Below, piece after piece: positions 1-6,142 of a stretch of DNA of 16,352 nt. The notes under the pieces are model-generated. The model was not told the DNA's origin and ran no database searches. It worked only from the letters and a program-made list of their open reading frames with translations. Where the stretch lies: assembly GCA_033722675.1 (NCBI GenBank), contig JAWVYO010000052.1:1-16352 (forward strand), read 5' to 3'. The stretch's first letter is position 1. Each line of letters opens with the position of its first letter. A program made the translations under genes and the position numbers. The stretch is from DATHYU01 sp033722675. Lineage in GTDB: Bacteria > Actinomycetota > Acidimicrobiia > Spongiisociales > UBA11373.

Positions 1-921
1 GAGGGCTCGACATCGGTGCCGTCCGGGGCCGCCGGCCGCGCGCGGAGGACCGTTCTAGCGTCCGATCCCGGGACGGACCGCATCGCGCTCGGGGTGGTGA
101 CCGACAACCACGACAGCTGGGCGAAGGTGTGGTCGGGCTCGGCGTGGGGGGACGCCCAGGTGCTCAGTACGACGACGGGCACGTCGACGGGCCTTGCCGT
201 CGCCGTGGCATTCGAGGCCGTGAGCGGTGACCTCGTGGCTGCCTACGCCGACGACGACAACCGGGTGCGTTATCGGACGTGGACCTCGGCCGGTGGCTGG
301 ACGGCCGAGGCGGATGTCTCCGACTTCGGGGCCAAGGCCCGTTCGGTCGTGCTGTTTCCCGACGACGACACGGACGAGATGATGGTCGGCGCTGTGGACG
401 TCAACAGCGGACTCAACATGTCACGGTGGGACGGTTCGACGTGGTGGACGGATGAGATCCTGCTCGAGAAAGACACCGCCGAAAGCGAGAATCAGCCCTT
501 CATCTTCCTCTGGGATGTCGTGGGTCTGGCGCCCCAACCGGCGTCGTCGGCGATCCCGCTCCCCGTCGTCGGTCACACCGCAGCGGCCTGGTCGGACGCC
601 ACCGACCTCGGACTCGCCGACGAGTTCTCCTGCGCGACCACCACGTCGGGGAAGGCGTACTGCTGGGGTCGCAACGAACACGGCGAACTGGGCGACGGCA
701 CGATGACGCAGCGCACCGTCCCGACCCGCGTGGTGGGGTCCGGGGGCAGCGCCACCCTCGACGACGTGAGCGTCGTCGGCGGCGGGTGGAACACGCACAC
801 CTGCGCCTCGGTCGCCGACCGGGAAGAGCTGTGGTGCTGGGGTCGCAACAACAAGGGTCAGCTGGGCGACGGGACCACGACCGATTCGTCGAGTCCGGTC
901 TTCAGCCGGGGATCGACCTAG
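1..921 (+). CDS. RCC1-repeat surface/secreted protein (5' end outside window)
   Basis: The frame is open to base 1, so the true start lies upstream; a GTG at 16 is the first in-window start codon but is not supported. The first ~165 residues carry three loosely repeated tryptophan motifs (VWSGSAWG, TWTSAGGW, RWDGSTWW), as in beta-rich extracellular repeat proteins. The last ~100 residues hold two RCC1-type units, each with a Cys-Trp-Gly core: YCWGRNEHGELGDGT and LWCWGRNNKGQLGDGTTT. RCC1 units normally build a seven-bladed propeller; here the second unit breaks off after SSPV and the protein stops eight residues later. It is either a truncated gene or one relying on blades encoded upstream. 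The stop overlaps the stop of the convergent Lrp gene inside a CTAG tetramer. Function is unknown; an envelope role is inferred. Family call good, completeness unclear. Confidence 0.75.
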   Translation, partial: EGSTSVPSGAAGRARRTVLASDPGTDRIALGVVTDNHDSWAKVWSGSAWGDAQVLSTTTGTSTGLAVAVAFEAVSGDLVAAYADDDNRVRYRTWTSAGGWTAEADVSDFGAKARSVVLFPDDDTDEMMVGAVDVNSGLNMSRWDGSTWWTDEILLEKDTAESENQPFIFLWDVVGLAPQPASSAIPLPVVGHTAAAWSDATDLGLADEFSCATTTSGKAYCWGRNEHGELGDGTMTQRTVPTRVVGSGGSATLDDVSVVGGGWNTHTCASVADREELWCWGRNNKGQLGDGTTTDSSSPVFSRGST

Positions 922-1376
922 TCGGAGACGGGCTCCCCGAGGGGCGGCACCCGTCCGTCGAAGTACGTGGAGAGGACGATCACCGTCCGGGTGCGCCCGG
1001 GAACGAGGTGGCGGAGGTCCTCGAGGATCTCTCCGAGGTGGCTGGAGGAGTGCGCCCGGATCACCGCCAGGAGGTCGAACTCCCCGGTGACCGCGAAGCA
1101 GTTCTGGACGTAGGGGTTCTCGGCGAGCTGGTCGGCCTGGTCCCGGAGCGGCGCGTCCTCCGCCACCTCGATGCTGACGAGGGCGACCACGGGGAGACCC
1201 ACGGCCTCCCAGTCGACGAGCAGGCGACTGCCGACGATGACGCCACGTTCCTCCATCCGTCGCACCCGCTGGTGCACCGTCGTCGAGCCGACCCCGAGTT
1301 CTTCGGCCACCCGCGAGAGCGGTCGGCGGGCGTCGTCGGCGAGAGCGACGAGGATCTTGCGGTCGAGTTCGTCCAT
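918..1376 (-). CDS. Lrp/AsnC family transcriptional regulator
   Basis: A 152-residue protein of standard Lrp/AsnC length. Residues 1-60 are the winged helix-turn-helix, starting MDELDRKILVALADDARRPL, with the recognition region VGSTTVHQRVRRMEERGVI. Residues ~62-142 form the RAM ligand-sensing domain with the typical VTGEFDLLAVI strand. Such proteins bind DNA as dimers or octamers and respond to amino acids; the effector cannot be read from sequence. The ATG at 1376 is preceded on the - strand by TAGAAT nine bases upstream (1386-1391), so the leader is very short. The gene is divergent from a small transcription unit starting near 1438; Lrp genes commonly control themselves and a divergent neighbour, so this AT-rich gap is the likely operator. 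Family call is secure; target unknown. Confidence 0.93.
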   Translation of the reverse strand: MDELDRKILVALADDARRPLSRVAEELGVGSTTVHQRVRRMEERGVIVGSRLLVDWEAVGLPVVALVSIEVAEDAPLRDQADQLAENPYVQNCFAVTGEFDLLAVIRAHSSSHLGEILEDLRHLVPGRTRTVIVLSTYFDGRVPPLGEPVSD

Positions 1377-1385
1377 CGATTGGAG

Positions 1386-1431
1386 ATTCTACCGCGAATC
1401 GATTTAGTTACGGGAATATCTTTGCTACAGT
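1386..1431. promoter_or_regulatory. Divergent promoter region between lrp and small ORF
   Basis: This is one of the few AT-rich stretches in the window. On the - strand TAGAAT (1386-1391) serves as the -10 of the Lrp gene. On the + strand TTTAGT (1403-1408) and TACAGT (1426-1431) are spaced by 17 bases and could drive the small unit downstream. The palindrome AATCGATT (1397-1404) lies between the two -10 boxes and is a candidate regulator contact. The boxes are seen; the assignment is inference. Confidence 0.5.
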
Positions 1432-1462
1432 TCCGCTTGTAAGGGACGAAATCCCACGGAAT

Positions 1463-1475
1463 ACTCCCAAGGAGT
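1463..1475 (+). promoter_or_regulatory. Hairpin that can mask the Shine-Dalgarno of the small ORF
   Basis: ACTCC (1463-1467) pairs with GGAGT (1471-1475) over a three-base loop. The right arm overlaps the Shine-Dalgarno AAGGAG (1469-1474), so folding would hide the ribosome site. A second small stem, GGGA/TCCC (1443-1455), precedes it. The short arms may be chance. Confidence 0.3.
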
Positions 1476-1485
1476 TGAGCGACAC

Positions 1486-1566
1486 ATGTTCCACCCGGAC
1501 ATCGCCATCACCGCCGTCCGGGCGACGCGTCGGGCCAGCCTGGCCCGATTCCCCCGCCGGCGCTGA
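1486..1566 (+). CDS. Possible 26-residue leader peptide or small protein
   Basis: The ATG lies 11 bases after the Shine-Dalgarno AAGGAG and opens a 26-codon frame beginning MFHPDIAITAVR and ending RFPRRR, with seven or more arginines in its second half. A promoter-like pair lies about 55 bases upstream of the ORF, and a strong hairpin (1589-1620) begins 23 bases after the stop, making a self-contained unit of about 180 nt. I do not recognise the peptide. It could be a regulatory leader peptide, a small basic protein, or an accidental frame in a small RNA. Its divergent position beside an Lrp gene suggests Lrp control. The gene downstream is a toxin-antitoxin operon with its own operator, so attenuation of that operon seems unlikely. 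Confidence 0.35.
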   Translation: MFHPDIAITAVRATRRASLARFPRRR

Positions 1567-1588
1567 ACCCGCACACACCCCAACCCAT

Positions 1589-1620
1589 GACGCCCCCGGT
1601 TCCCTCCCTCCGGGGGCGTC
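1589..1620 (+). terminator. Strong hairpin terminator after the small ORF
   Basis: A perfect 11-bp stem (1589-1599 with 1610-1620) encloses a pyrimidine loop of ten bases. No T-run follows, as is common for terminators in high-GC actinobacteria. It separates the small unit from the toxin-antitoxin operon; it could also act as an attenuator. Confidence 0.6.
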
Positions 1621-1638
1621 GTGCGTTCCGGGACAGGT

Positions 1639-1659
1639 ATGCTTGCAGAACGCAAGCAT
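1639..1659. promoter_or_regulatory. Inverted-repeat operator of the toxin-antitoxin operon
   Basis: ATGCTTGC (1639-1646) and GCAAGCAT (1652-1659) are perfect 8-bp arms around the 5-bp spacer AGAAC. The left arm overlaps a -10-like TATGCT (1638-1643), and the right arm ends 14 bases before the antitoxin start. Ribbon-helix-helix antitoxins, alone or bound to their PIN toxin, repress by binding such palindromes over the promoter. Binding is inferred from position and symmetry. Confidence 0.6.
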
Positions 1660-1673
1660 GGAGTCCGCAGCCG

Positions 1674-1901
1674 GTGGCCAACATCCTCATCCGTGACGTG
1701 GACGACACGATTCACTCCGAGCTCAAGCGTCGGGCGGAGCGCCAGGGCATCAGCCTGCAGGCCTATGTGACCCGGCTCCTCGGCGAACACGTGGAACGGC
1801 TGCCGATGGACGAGTGGCTGGCCGAGGTCGACCGGCTTCGCGAGCATCCGGGAATCGACGGCGCCGAATGGGTGCGCGCAGCGCGCGAGGAGCTGCCCTG
1901 A
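1674..1901 (+). CDS. FitA/VapB-like ribbon-helix-helix antitoxin
   Basis: A 75-residue protein. Residues 1-40 (VANILIRDVDDTIHSELKRR... to VTRLL) match the FitA-like ribbon-helix-helix fold: a short DNA-binding strand (NILIRDV) and two helices. The C-terminal ~35 residues, acidic and Trp-containing, would wrap and inhibit the toxin. GTG at 1674 is chosen because it places the DNA-binding strand at the N-terminus and has GGAG ten bases upstream. The frame is open further upstream, but that part crosses the terminator hairpin and the operator and is not protein-like. The stop overlaps the toxin start, implying coupled translation. It should neutralise the VapC-type nuclease and autorepress through 1639-1659. 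Confidence 0.85.
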   Translation: MANILIRDVDDTIHSELKRRAERQGISLQAYVTRLLGEHVERLPMDEWLAEVDRLREHPGIDGAEWVRAAREELP

Positions 1902-2293
1902 GCCAGGTCGTCGTCGACGCGTCCGCGGTGGTCGACCTCCTGAGCGGGTCCTGGCGCGCCGGTCCGGTCGCTCGACTCCTGCGGGGCTCCGTCCCGTCGA
2001 CGGTCGCGCACATGGACGCCGAGGCTTTCAGAGCGTTCGCCCGGATGGCGAGGGCCGGGGTCATCTCCGCCGACGATGTTGACTGGGCCCTGACGACGCT
2101 CGGCCGCGCACCCTGGCCCAGGCTGCCCATCACCGGGCGACTCACTCGCCGGGCGTGGGAGCTGCGGGATGCGATCGCCGCCCGGGACGCCCTCTACGTG
2201 GCTGCCGCCGAGGTACTCGACGCCCGGCTGCTGACGACGGACGATCGGCTGGCTCGGACGATCGGCGATCGCGCCGTGTCGCTCGGCGCCTGA
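1898..2293 (+). CDS. vapC: VapC-type PIN-domain ribonuclease toxin
   Basis: From a CTG start this is 131 residues, the usual VapC size. The PIN-domain acidic residues are all present: Asp7 in VVVDAS, Glu42 in MDAEAFRAF, Asp97 in AARDALYVA, and Asp115/116 in LTTDDRL. They coordinate the metal for endoribonuclease activity, commonly against tRNA or rRNA. No ATG or GTG sits at the expected site. CTG at 1898 has GAGGAG five bases upstream and overlaps the antitoxin stop as CTGA; the next alternative is ATG at 1868, which adds ten residues and lacks a good ribosome site. Catalytic residues are intact, so the toxin looks active. Identity is secure; the exact start is less so. Confidence 0.88.
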   Translation: MSQVVVDASAVVDLLSGSWRAGPVARLLRGSVPSTVAHMDAEAFRAFARMARAGVISADDVDWALTTLGRAPWPRLPITGRLTRRAWELRDAIAARDALYVAAAEVLDARLLTTDDRLARTIGDRAVSLGA

Positions 2294-2314
2294 CCGGCGT
2301 CCACCCCCGACCGG

Positions 2315-2320
2315 TACCCT
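2315..2320 (+). promoter_or_regulatory. -10 box of dnaG; probable leaderless start
   Basis: TACCCT ends six bases before the dnaG ATG, so transcription would begin at or next to the start codon. No Shine-Dalgarno is visible. Leaderless mRNAs of this layout are common in actinobacteria. A weak -35 (CTGACC, 2290-2295) is spaced by 19 bases. Confidence 0.5.
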
Positions 2321-2326
2321 GCGGCC

Positions 2327-4111
2327 ATGGCGTACCGGCGTGAGGACATCGAGCGGGTCCGGGATGCCATCGACCTCGTGGACCTCGTCGCCGAGGTGAC
2401 GAAGGTGAAGCGGTCGGGTCGGTCCGTGATGGCGGTCTGCCCCTTCCATCAGGAGAAGACCCCGTCGATGTCGGTCGCCCCCGACCGGGGCCTCTACCAC
2501 TGCTTCGGCTGCGGCAAGAGCGGCGACATCTTCCGCTTCGTCCAGGAGACCCAGACCCTCGACTTCACCGACGCGCTCGAACTCCTGGCCCGCCGCGCCG
2601 GGGTGACGCTCCAGCGGGACCCGGAGGCTGCCAAGCGCCGGAGCAGGCGCGAGTCGCTCGTGCAGGCCACCACGGCTGCCGTCGAGTGGTACACGGAGCG
2701 GCTCCGCAAGGCCTCCGACGCCGCCAGAGCCCGGTCCTACCTCCGCAACCGCGGCTACGACGGCGACACCGTCGAGACGTTCTCACTCGGCTACTCGCCC
2801 GACGACGGCGACGCCCTCGTCCGGGCCCTCAGGGCGCAGTCGGTCCCCGATGACGTCCTCGTCACCGCCGGCCTGGCGGCCCGGGCGCGTTCGGGCCGCC
2901 TCTACGACCGCTTTCGCGGCCGAGTCATGTTCCCGATCTTCGACGTGCGCGGTGATGCCGTCGGCTTCGGCGCCCGGTTGCTGGAGGGGGACGGGCCCAA
3001 GTATCTGAACAGCCCCGAGACCCCCCTGTATCAGAAGAGCCGTCTCCTGTACGGCCTCAACTGGGCGAAGTCGTCGATGGTGCGCGAGGGGGTGGCGATC
3101 GTCGTGGAGGGTTACACCGACGTGATCGCCCTGCACCAGGCGGGCCTCGACACCGCCGTGGCCACCTGCGGCACGGCGCTGGTCGACCAGCACGTCGACA
3201 TCCTCCGGCGGTTCACCGAGAAGGTGGTGCTCATGTTCGACGCCGACGAGGCGGGGGCCGGCGCTGCGGTGCGAGGCTTCGAGAAGTCGGTGCCGGGCGA
3301 CCTCGACCTGCGGGTCGCCGCGTTGCCGCCGGGCCGCGACCCCGCCGATCTCGTCGCCGACGGCGACGTCGACGTGCTGCGCAAGGCCGTCGCCGACTCC
3401 GAGGCGCTCCTGTCCTTCCGGATCGACCGGGAGCTGGAACGGTTCGATCTCGCCGAGCCCGAGGCGCGGGGACGGGCCGTGCGGGCGGTGGCCGACCTCG
3501 TCGCCCTCCACCCCGACCCCGTGGCCCGCCACGAATACGCCGTCGTCGTGGCCCGCCGCACCGGAGTCGACCCCGCGGTGGTCACGCCGGCGATCGAGCA
3601 GGCCCGGCGCGGCAGCGACGCGCCGCCGCCCCGGGAACGGCCGCCCGACCGTGGCGGCAGCTCGGCCCGTCCGGCGCGGCGTCGTACCGGACTCGAGAAG
3701 GCGGAACGGGAGTTGCTCCGGCTGCTGCTCGCCAACGTCCCGGGCCTCGACGGTGCCGGTCCCGAGCTGTTCTCGGTGCCCGAGCATCGCGAGGCCTACG
3801 AGCTGCTGGCGCCTGCCGTCGAAGGGCTTCCTGCAGGGGCGCCCCCGGATCTCGGGGCCCTCCTGGGCGACGACGACTCCGACGCCGCCGAGCTGCTGAA
3901 GCGCCTCGCCTTCGAGCAGGCCCCCCTCCCCGACGACGGCACCGAGGTGCTGAGCCGCCTCGCCGCCGGGGTGCTCGATGCGCGGATCGCCGACGTGCGC
4001 CGCGAGGCGGCCGAGGCGGAGGCGGCGGGCCGGCCCGAAGAGGCTTCTGCGGCACTCGAACGGTTGATAGCGTTGGAGCGGGAACGTCGAAACGTCTGGA
4101 GCCCCGAGTGA
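2327..4111 (+). CDS. dnaG: DNA primase DnaG
   Basis: A 594-residue primase that makes RNA primers for lagging-strand replication and works with the replicative helicase. The N-terminal CHC2 zinc finger is complete (Cys38, His41, Cys59, Cys62 in VCPFHQEKTP and YHCFGCG). The catalytic core follows, with its TOPRIM motifs: Glu261 in VVEGYTDVIALH, and Asp305/Asp307 in MFDADEAG, then DPADLV near 338. A basic, proline-rich linker (~430-455) leads to a C-terminal helical region (~456-594) in the position of the helicase-binding domain. The start is set by the N-terminal helix before the zinc finger and by a probable leaderless promoter. The last codons overlap the rpoD GTG by four bases (GTGA), so the two are co-transcribed and translationally coupled. 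Length and motifs are standard. Confidence 0.97.
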   Translation: MAYRREDIERVRDAIDLVDLVAEVTKVKRSGRSVMAVCPFHQEKTPSMSVAPDRGLYHCFGCGKSGDIFRFVQETQTLDFTDALELLARRAGVTLQRDPEAAKRRSRRESLVQATTAAVEWYTERLRKASDAARARSYLRNRGYDGDTVETFSLGYSPDDGDALVRALRAQSVPDDVLVTAGLAARARSGRLYDRFRGRVMFPIFDVRGDAVGFGARLLEGDGPKYLNSPETPLYQKSRLLYGLNWAKSSMVREGVAIVVEGYTDVIALHQAGLDTAVATCGTALVDQHVDILRRFTEKVVLMFDADEAGAGAAVRGFEKSVPGDLDLRVAALPPGRDPADLVADGDVDVLRKAVADSEALLSFRIDRELERFDLAEPEARGRAVRAVADLVALHPDPVARHEYAVVVARRTGVDPAVVTPAIEQARRGSDAPPPRERPPDRGGSSARPARRRTGLEKAERELLRLLLANVPGLDGAGPELFSVPEHREAYELLAPAVEGLPAGAPPDLGALLGDDDSDAAELLKRLAFEQAPLPDDGTEVLSRLAAGVLDARIADVRREAAEAEAAGRPEEASAALERLIALERERRNVWSPE

Positions 4112-5241
4112 CCGAGACCGTCGCCGCCGTCCTCGACGAGCTGCGCAAGCGGGCGAAACAGCGTGGCTTCCTCATGATGATGGAGGTCCAGCAGGAGCTG
4201 GAGGACGCCGAGGCCGCCTCGACCGCCTTCGACCAGGTGCTCGACGTGCTCCGGAAGGAGGAGGTGGAGGTCCGCGAGGACCATCCCGAGGCGATCTTCG
4301 ACGTCCACGCCGCCACGCCCGAGATCGAGGTCTCCGATCCCGTCCGCATGTACCTGCAGGAGATCGGCAGGGTGCCCCTGCTCGACGCCCAGCAGGAGGT
4401 GGAGCTCTCCATGCAGATGGAGACGGGCATCCGCGCCAAGACGAAACTGGACGCTGCCGACGAGCTGACCCTCCCCGAGAAGGTCATCCTCGAGCGTCAG
4501 ATCCGCCTCGGCGACCGGGCCCAGCAGCGGCTCGTCGAGGCGAACCTGCGCCTCGTCGTGTCCATCGCCAAGAAGTACATCGGACGGGGCATGCCGATGC
4601 TCGACCTCGTCCAGGAGGGCAACCTCGGCCTCATGCGGGCCGTCGAGAAGTTCGACTATCGCAAGGGCTTCAAGTTCTCGACGTACGCCTCCTGGTGGAT
4701 CCGCCAGGCCGTCACCCGGGCCCTCGCCGACCAGGGGAGGACGATCCGGGTGCCGGTCCACATGGTCGAGACGATCAACAAGCTGGCTGCCGTGCAGCGG
4801 AACCTCAGCCAGGACCTCGGACGGGAACCGACGATCGACGAGATCGCCACGGACCTCGAGCTCGATCCGGAGAAGATCACCGAACTGCGTCGCATCGCCC
4901 AGGACCCCCTGTCGCTCGAGACGCCCCTCGGCGAGGAGGAGGACTCCACCCTCGGCGATTTCGTTCCCGACCACGAGGCGGAGGCGCCGGTGACGGCCGC
5001 CTCCTTCAAGCTGCTCCAGGAGTACCTCGCCGTCGTGCTGGAGGAGTTGAACGATCGCGAGCGTCAGGTGCTCATCATGCGGTTCGGCCTCGAGAACGGG
5101 AAGATCAGCACCCTCGAAGAGGTCGGCAAGCACTTCAGCGTGACGCGCGAGCGCATCCGCCAGTTGGAGACGAAGGCCCTGGCGAAACTGCGCCAGCCCT
5201 CACGGGCGCGTCGCCTCGAGGGGTATCTCGGCGACGGCTGA
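4108..5241 (+). CDS. rpoD: Primary RNA polymerase sigma factor RpoD (SigA/HrdB type)
   Basis: A 377-residue group 1 sigma factor, the housekeeping specificity subunit of RNA polymerase. Residues 1-60 form a short region 1.1-like segment. Region 1.2 is DPVRMYLQEIGRVPLL (77-92). Region 2 covers ~140-215, including MLDLVQEGNLGLMRAVEKFD (core binding) and GFKFSTYASWWIRQAVTRA (-10 recognition). Region 3 is ~216-295. Region 4 (~306-372) has ELNDRERQVLIMRFGL and the -35 helix-turn-helix VTRERIRQLETKALAKLR. It starts with GTG inside the end of dnaG. Dedicated dnaG-rpoD linkage resembles the macromolecular-synthesis operon of enterobacteria without rpsU. The gene ends two bases before the convergent stop of the YtxH-like gene. 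Confidence 0.96.
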   Translation: MTETVAAVLDELRKRAKQRGFLMMMEVQQELEDAEAASTAFDQVLDVLRKEEVEVREDHPEAIFDVHAATPEIEVSDPVRMYLQEIGRVPLLDAQQEVELSMQMETGIRAKTKLDAADELTLPEKVILERQIRLGDRAQQRLVEANLRLVVSIAKKYIGRGMPMLDLVQEGNLGLMRAVEKFDYRKGFKFSTYASWWIRQAVTRALADQGRTIRVPVHMVETINKLAAVQRNLSQDLGREPTIDEIATDLELDPEKITELRRIAQDPLSLETPLGEEEDSTLGDFVPDHEAEAPVTAASFKLLQEYLAVVLEELNDRERQVLIMRFGLENGKISTLEEVGKHFSVTRERIRQLETKALAKLRQPSRARRLEGYLGDG

Positions 5242-5243
5242 GT

Positions 5244-5498
5244 TCAGGCTGCTGCGTCGCCGTCGTCGCCGCGGAGGCGGTCGGAGGCGTCGTGGATCTT
5301 TTCGCCCACGGTGCCCCGCACCCGCTCGGTGGCCAGGTCGACGTACGCCTTGCCCTTGCTGGTCACGTTCTGGACGCGCTCGTCGCCCAGGAAGCCTCGA
5401 AAGGCTGCGGCGATCTGTTCGTACCGCTCCCGTCCGGCTCGTGCCCCCAGCACGTACCCGACGGCGGCGCCTGCGATGAATCCGGTCTTGAATGCCAT
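5244..5498 (-). CDS. YtxH-like small membrane-associated protein
   Basis: 84 residues. The N-terminus MAFKTGFIAGAAVGYVLGAR is a glycine/alanine-rich transmembrane helix of the kind seen in actinobacterial YtxH-like proteins, followed by AGRERYEQI, typical of that group. The rest is charged and helical, ending in an acidic tail. These proteins are linked to envelope stress in other bacteria, but no biochemical function is established. The ATG is preceded by CACAAT with a six-base gap and a TTCATA box 16 bases further up, so a leaderless start is possible; GGAG is too close to act as a normal Shine-Dalgarno. The gene is convergent with rpoD, with stops two bases apart and no hairpin between them. 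Confidence 0.82.
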   Translation of the reverse strand: MAFKTGFIAGAAVGYVLGARAGRERYEQIAAAFRGFLGDERVQNVTSKGKAYVDLATERVRGTVGEKIHDASDRLRGDDGDAAA

Positions 5499-5582
5499 GG
5501 CTCCATTGTGACAGCCAATCGGGGCCTATGAATCGGGCGGCCCGGTCGAGCGGGGGAGGGTCGTGTCGGATCGGCCCCGTGA

Positions 5583-5588
5583 TACCCT
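5583..5588 (+). promoter_or_regulatory. -10 box of tRNA-Asn
   Basis: TACCCT lies 13 bases before the mature 5' end of the tRNA, the same hexamer found ahead of dnaG. No convincing -35 is seen. Confidence 0.4.
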
Positions 5589-5601
5589 CGCGGCCGCCCC
5601 T

Positions 5602-5674
5602 TCCGGGGTAGCTCAATCGGCAGAGCGGCGGACTGTTAATCCGTAGGTTGTGGGTTCGAGTCCCACCCCCGGAG
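5602..5674 (+). tRNA. tRNA-Asn (GTT)
   Basis: A 73-nt cloverleaf. The acceptor TCCGGGG (5602-5608) pairs with CCCCGGA (5667-5673), with discriminator G5674. The D arm is GCTC/GAGC, the anticodon stem GCGGA/TCCGT with loop CTGTTAA (anticodon GTT, 5635-5637), and the T arm GTGGG-TTCGAGT-CCCAC (5650-5666). CCA is not encoded. The gene stands alone between the YtxH-like gene and a duplicated copy of its own 3' end. Confidence 0.97.
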
Positions 5675-5677
5675 CCC
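5653..5677 (+). repeat. 25-bp direct repeat, copy 1 (3' end of tRNA-Asn)
   Basis: Covers the T loop through the discriminator and three following C's. It is identical, base for base, to 5756-5780, offset by 103 bp. Confidence 0.9.
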
Positions 5678-5755
5678 CTCCAACACACGTCGATGTGCAT
5701 CCGCGTTCTGCCTCCTCGGTGCTCCTGCACCGGGGGCGCGGGCTCGGAGGGCGAA

Positions 5756-5780
5756 GGTTCGAGTCCCACCCCCGGAGCCC
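5756..5780 (+). repeat. 25-bp direct repeat, copy 2 (att-like scar or tRNA relic)
   Basis: A perfect copy of the tRNA-Asn 3' end without an intact tRNA attached. Upstream, CCGGGGG (5730-5736) can still pair with CCCCCGG (5769-5775), but the T stem is broken and no D or anticodon arm is present. Duplicated tRNA 3' ends are the hallmark of tyrosine-integrase attachment sites; here only ~78 bp separate the copies and no integrase is present. It may be an excised or decayed element, or a partial tRNA duplication. The gap contains a perfect small hairpin, CGGTGC/GCACCG (5717-5732), possibly the tRNA terminator. Nothing protein-coding is seen between 5678 and 5855. Confidence 0.65.
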
Positions 5781-5818
5781 GTATCGAACCCGGCCCGCGG
5801 GGCGGGCGCGCCCCGATC

Positions 5819-5824
5819 TATGCT
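5819..5824 (+). promoter_or_regulatory. -10 box for small membrane protein gene
   Basis: TATGCT lies 32 bases before the GTG start, which is consistent with a short leader carrying the GAGGAGG ribosome site. No clear -35. Confidence 0.35.
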
Positions 5825-5855
5825 CATCCGACCAGGCCGGATCGAGGAGGGGACC

Positions 5856-6077
5856 GTGTTCAAGAACTGGAGCATCGCGCTGCGGTGGATGCACTTCATC
5901 GCAGGACTGTTCATCAGCGGGTATTTCTTCCTGCTGCCCGCCGACGGGTACTCCGATACCGTCAACAACATCTACAAGTTCGGTGTCATCGGCTTCGTGT
6001 TCTGGACCGGCGTCATCCGGTGGCAGCTGCCGAGGATTCGCAAGTGGCAGCGGTCGCGCAAGGCCGAGACGGCCTGA
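5856..6077 (+). CDS. Small two-helix membrane protein, unknown function
   Basis: 73 residues from a GTG with GAGGAGG six to seven bases upstream, which decides this start over an in-frame ATG at 5820. Two hydrophobic helices are visible, ~11-27 (WMHFIAGLFISGYFFLL) and ~40-56 (YKFGVIGFVFWTGVIRW), joined by a short polar loop. The C-terminus is strongly basic (RIRKWQRSRK), so it probably stays cytoplasmic. ALRWMHFIAG resembles the first helix of cytochrome b561-type proteins, including a histidine, but the protein is far too short for that family and a second haem ligand is not evident. I do not recognise the family. Confidence 0.75.
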   Translation: MFKNWSIALRWMHFIAGLFISGYFFLLPADGYSDTVNNIYKFGVIGFVFWTGVIRWQLPRIRKWQRSRKAETA

Positions 6078-6081
6078 CCGC

Positions 6082-6111
6082 TTGACGGACACCGCGGCGA
6101 TCTGGTAGGAA
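6082..6111 (+). promoter_or_regulatory. Promoter of the secreted repeat-protein gene
   Basis: TTGACG (6082-6087) and TAGGAA (6106-6111) are spaced by 18 bases, the best-looking sigma-70 type promoter in the window. The predicted start is about 25 bases before the ATG. Confidence 0.55.
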
Positions 6112-6142
6112 AAGGCTCCGTCGAGCTCGAGGGGGAGCACGC

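Noticed and set aside
1587..1673. N-terminal extension of the antitoxin from ATG 1587
   Set aside because: It would cross the terminator hairpin and the operator, and the family begins at the strand NILIRDV.
3796..5133. Very long - strand open frame opposite dnaG/rpoD
   Set aside because: Antisense shadow of two certain genes; frames stay open because of GC-rich codon bias.
5200..5769. Long - strand reading frame containing a GGTRTHNLRINSPPL-type stretch
   Set aside because: It is the reverse strand of the tRNA-Asn gene, a well-known source of false protein predictions.
5730..5777. Second tRNA at the repeat copy
   Set aside because: No D or anticodon arm and the T stem has only three of five pairs; treated as a relic or att-like repeat.
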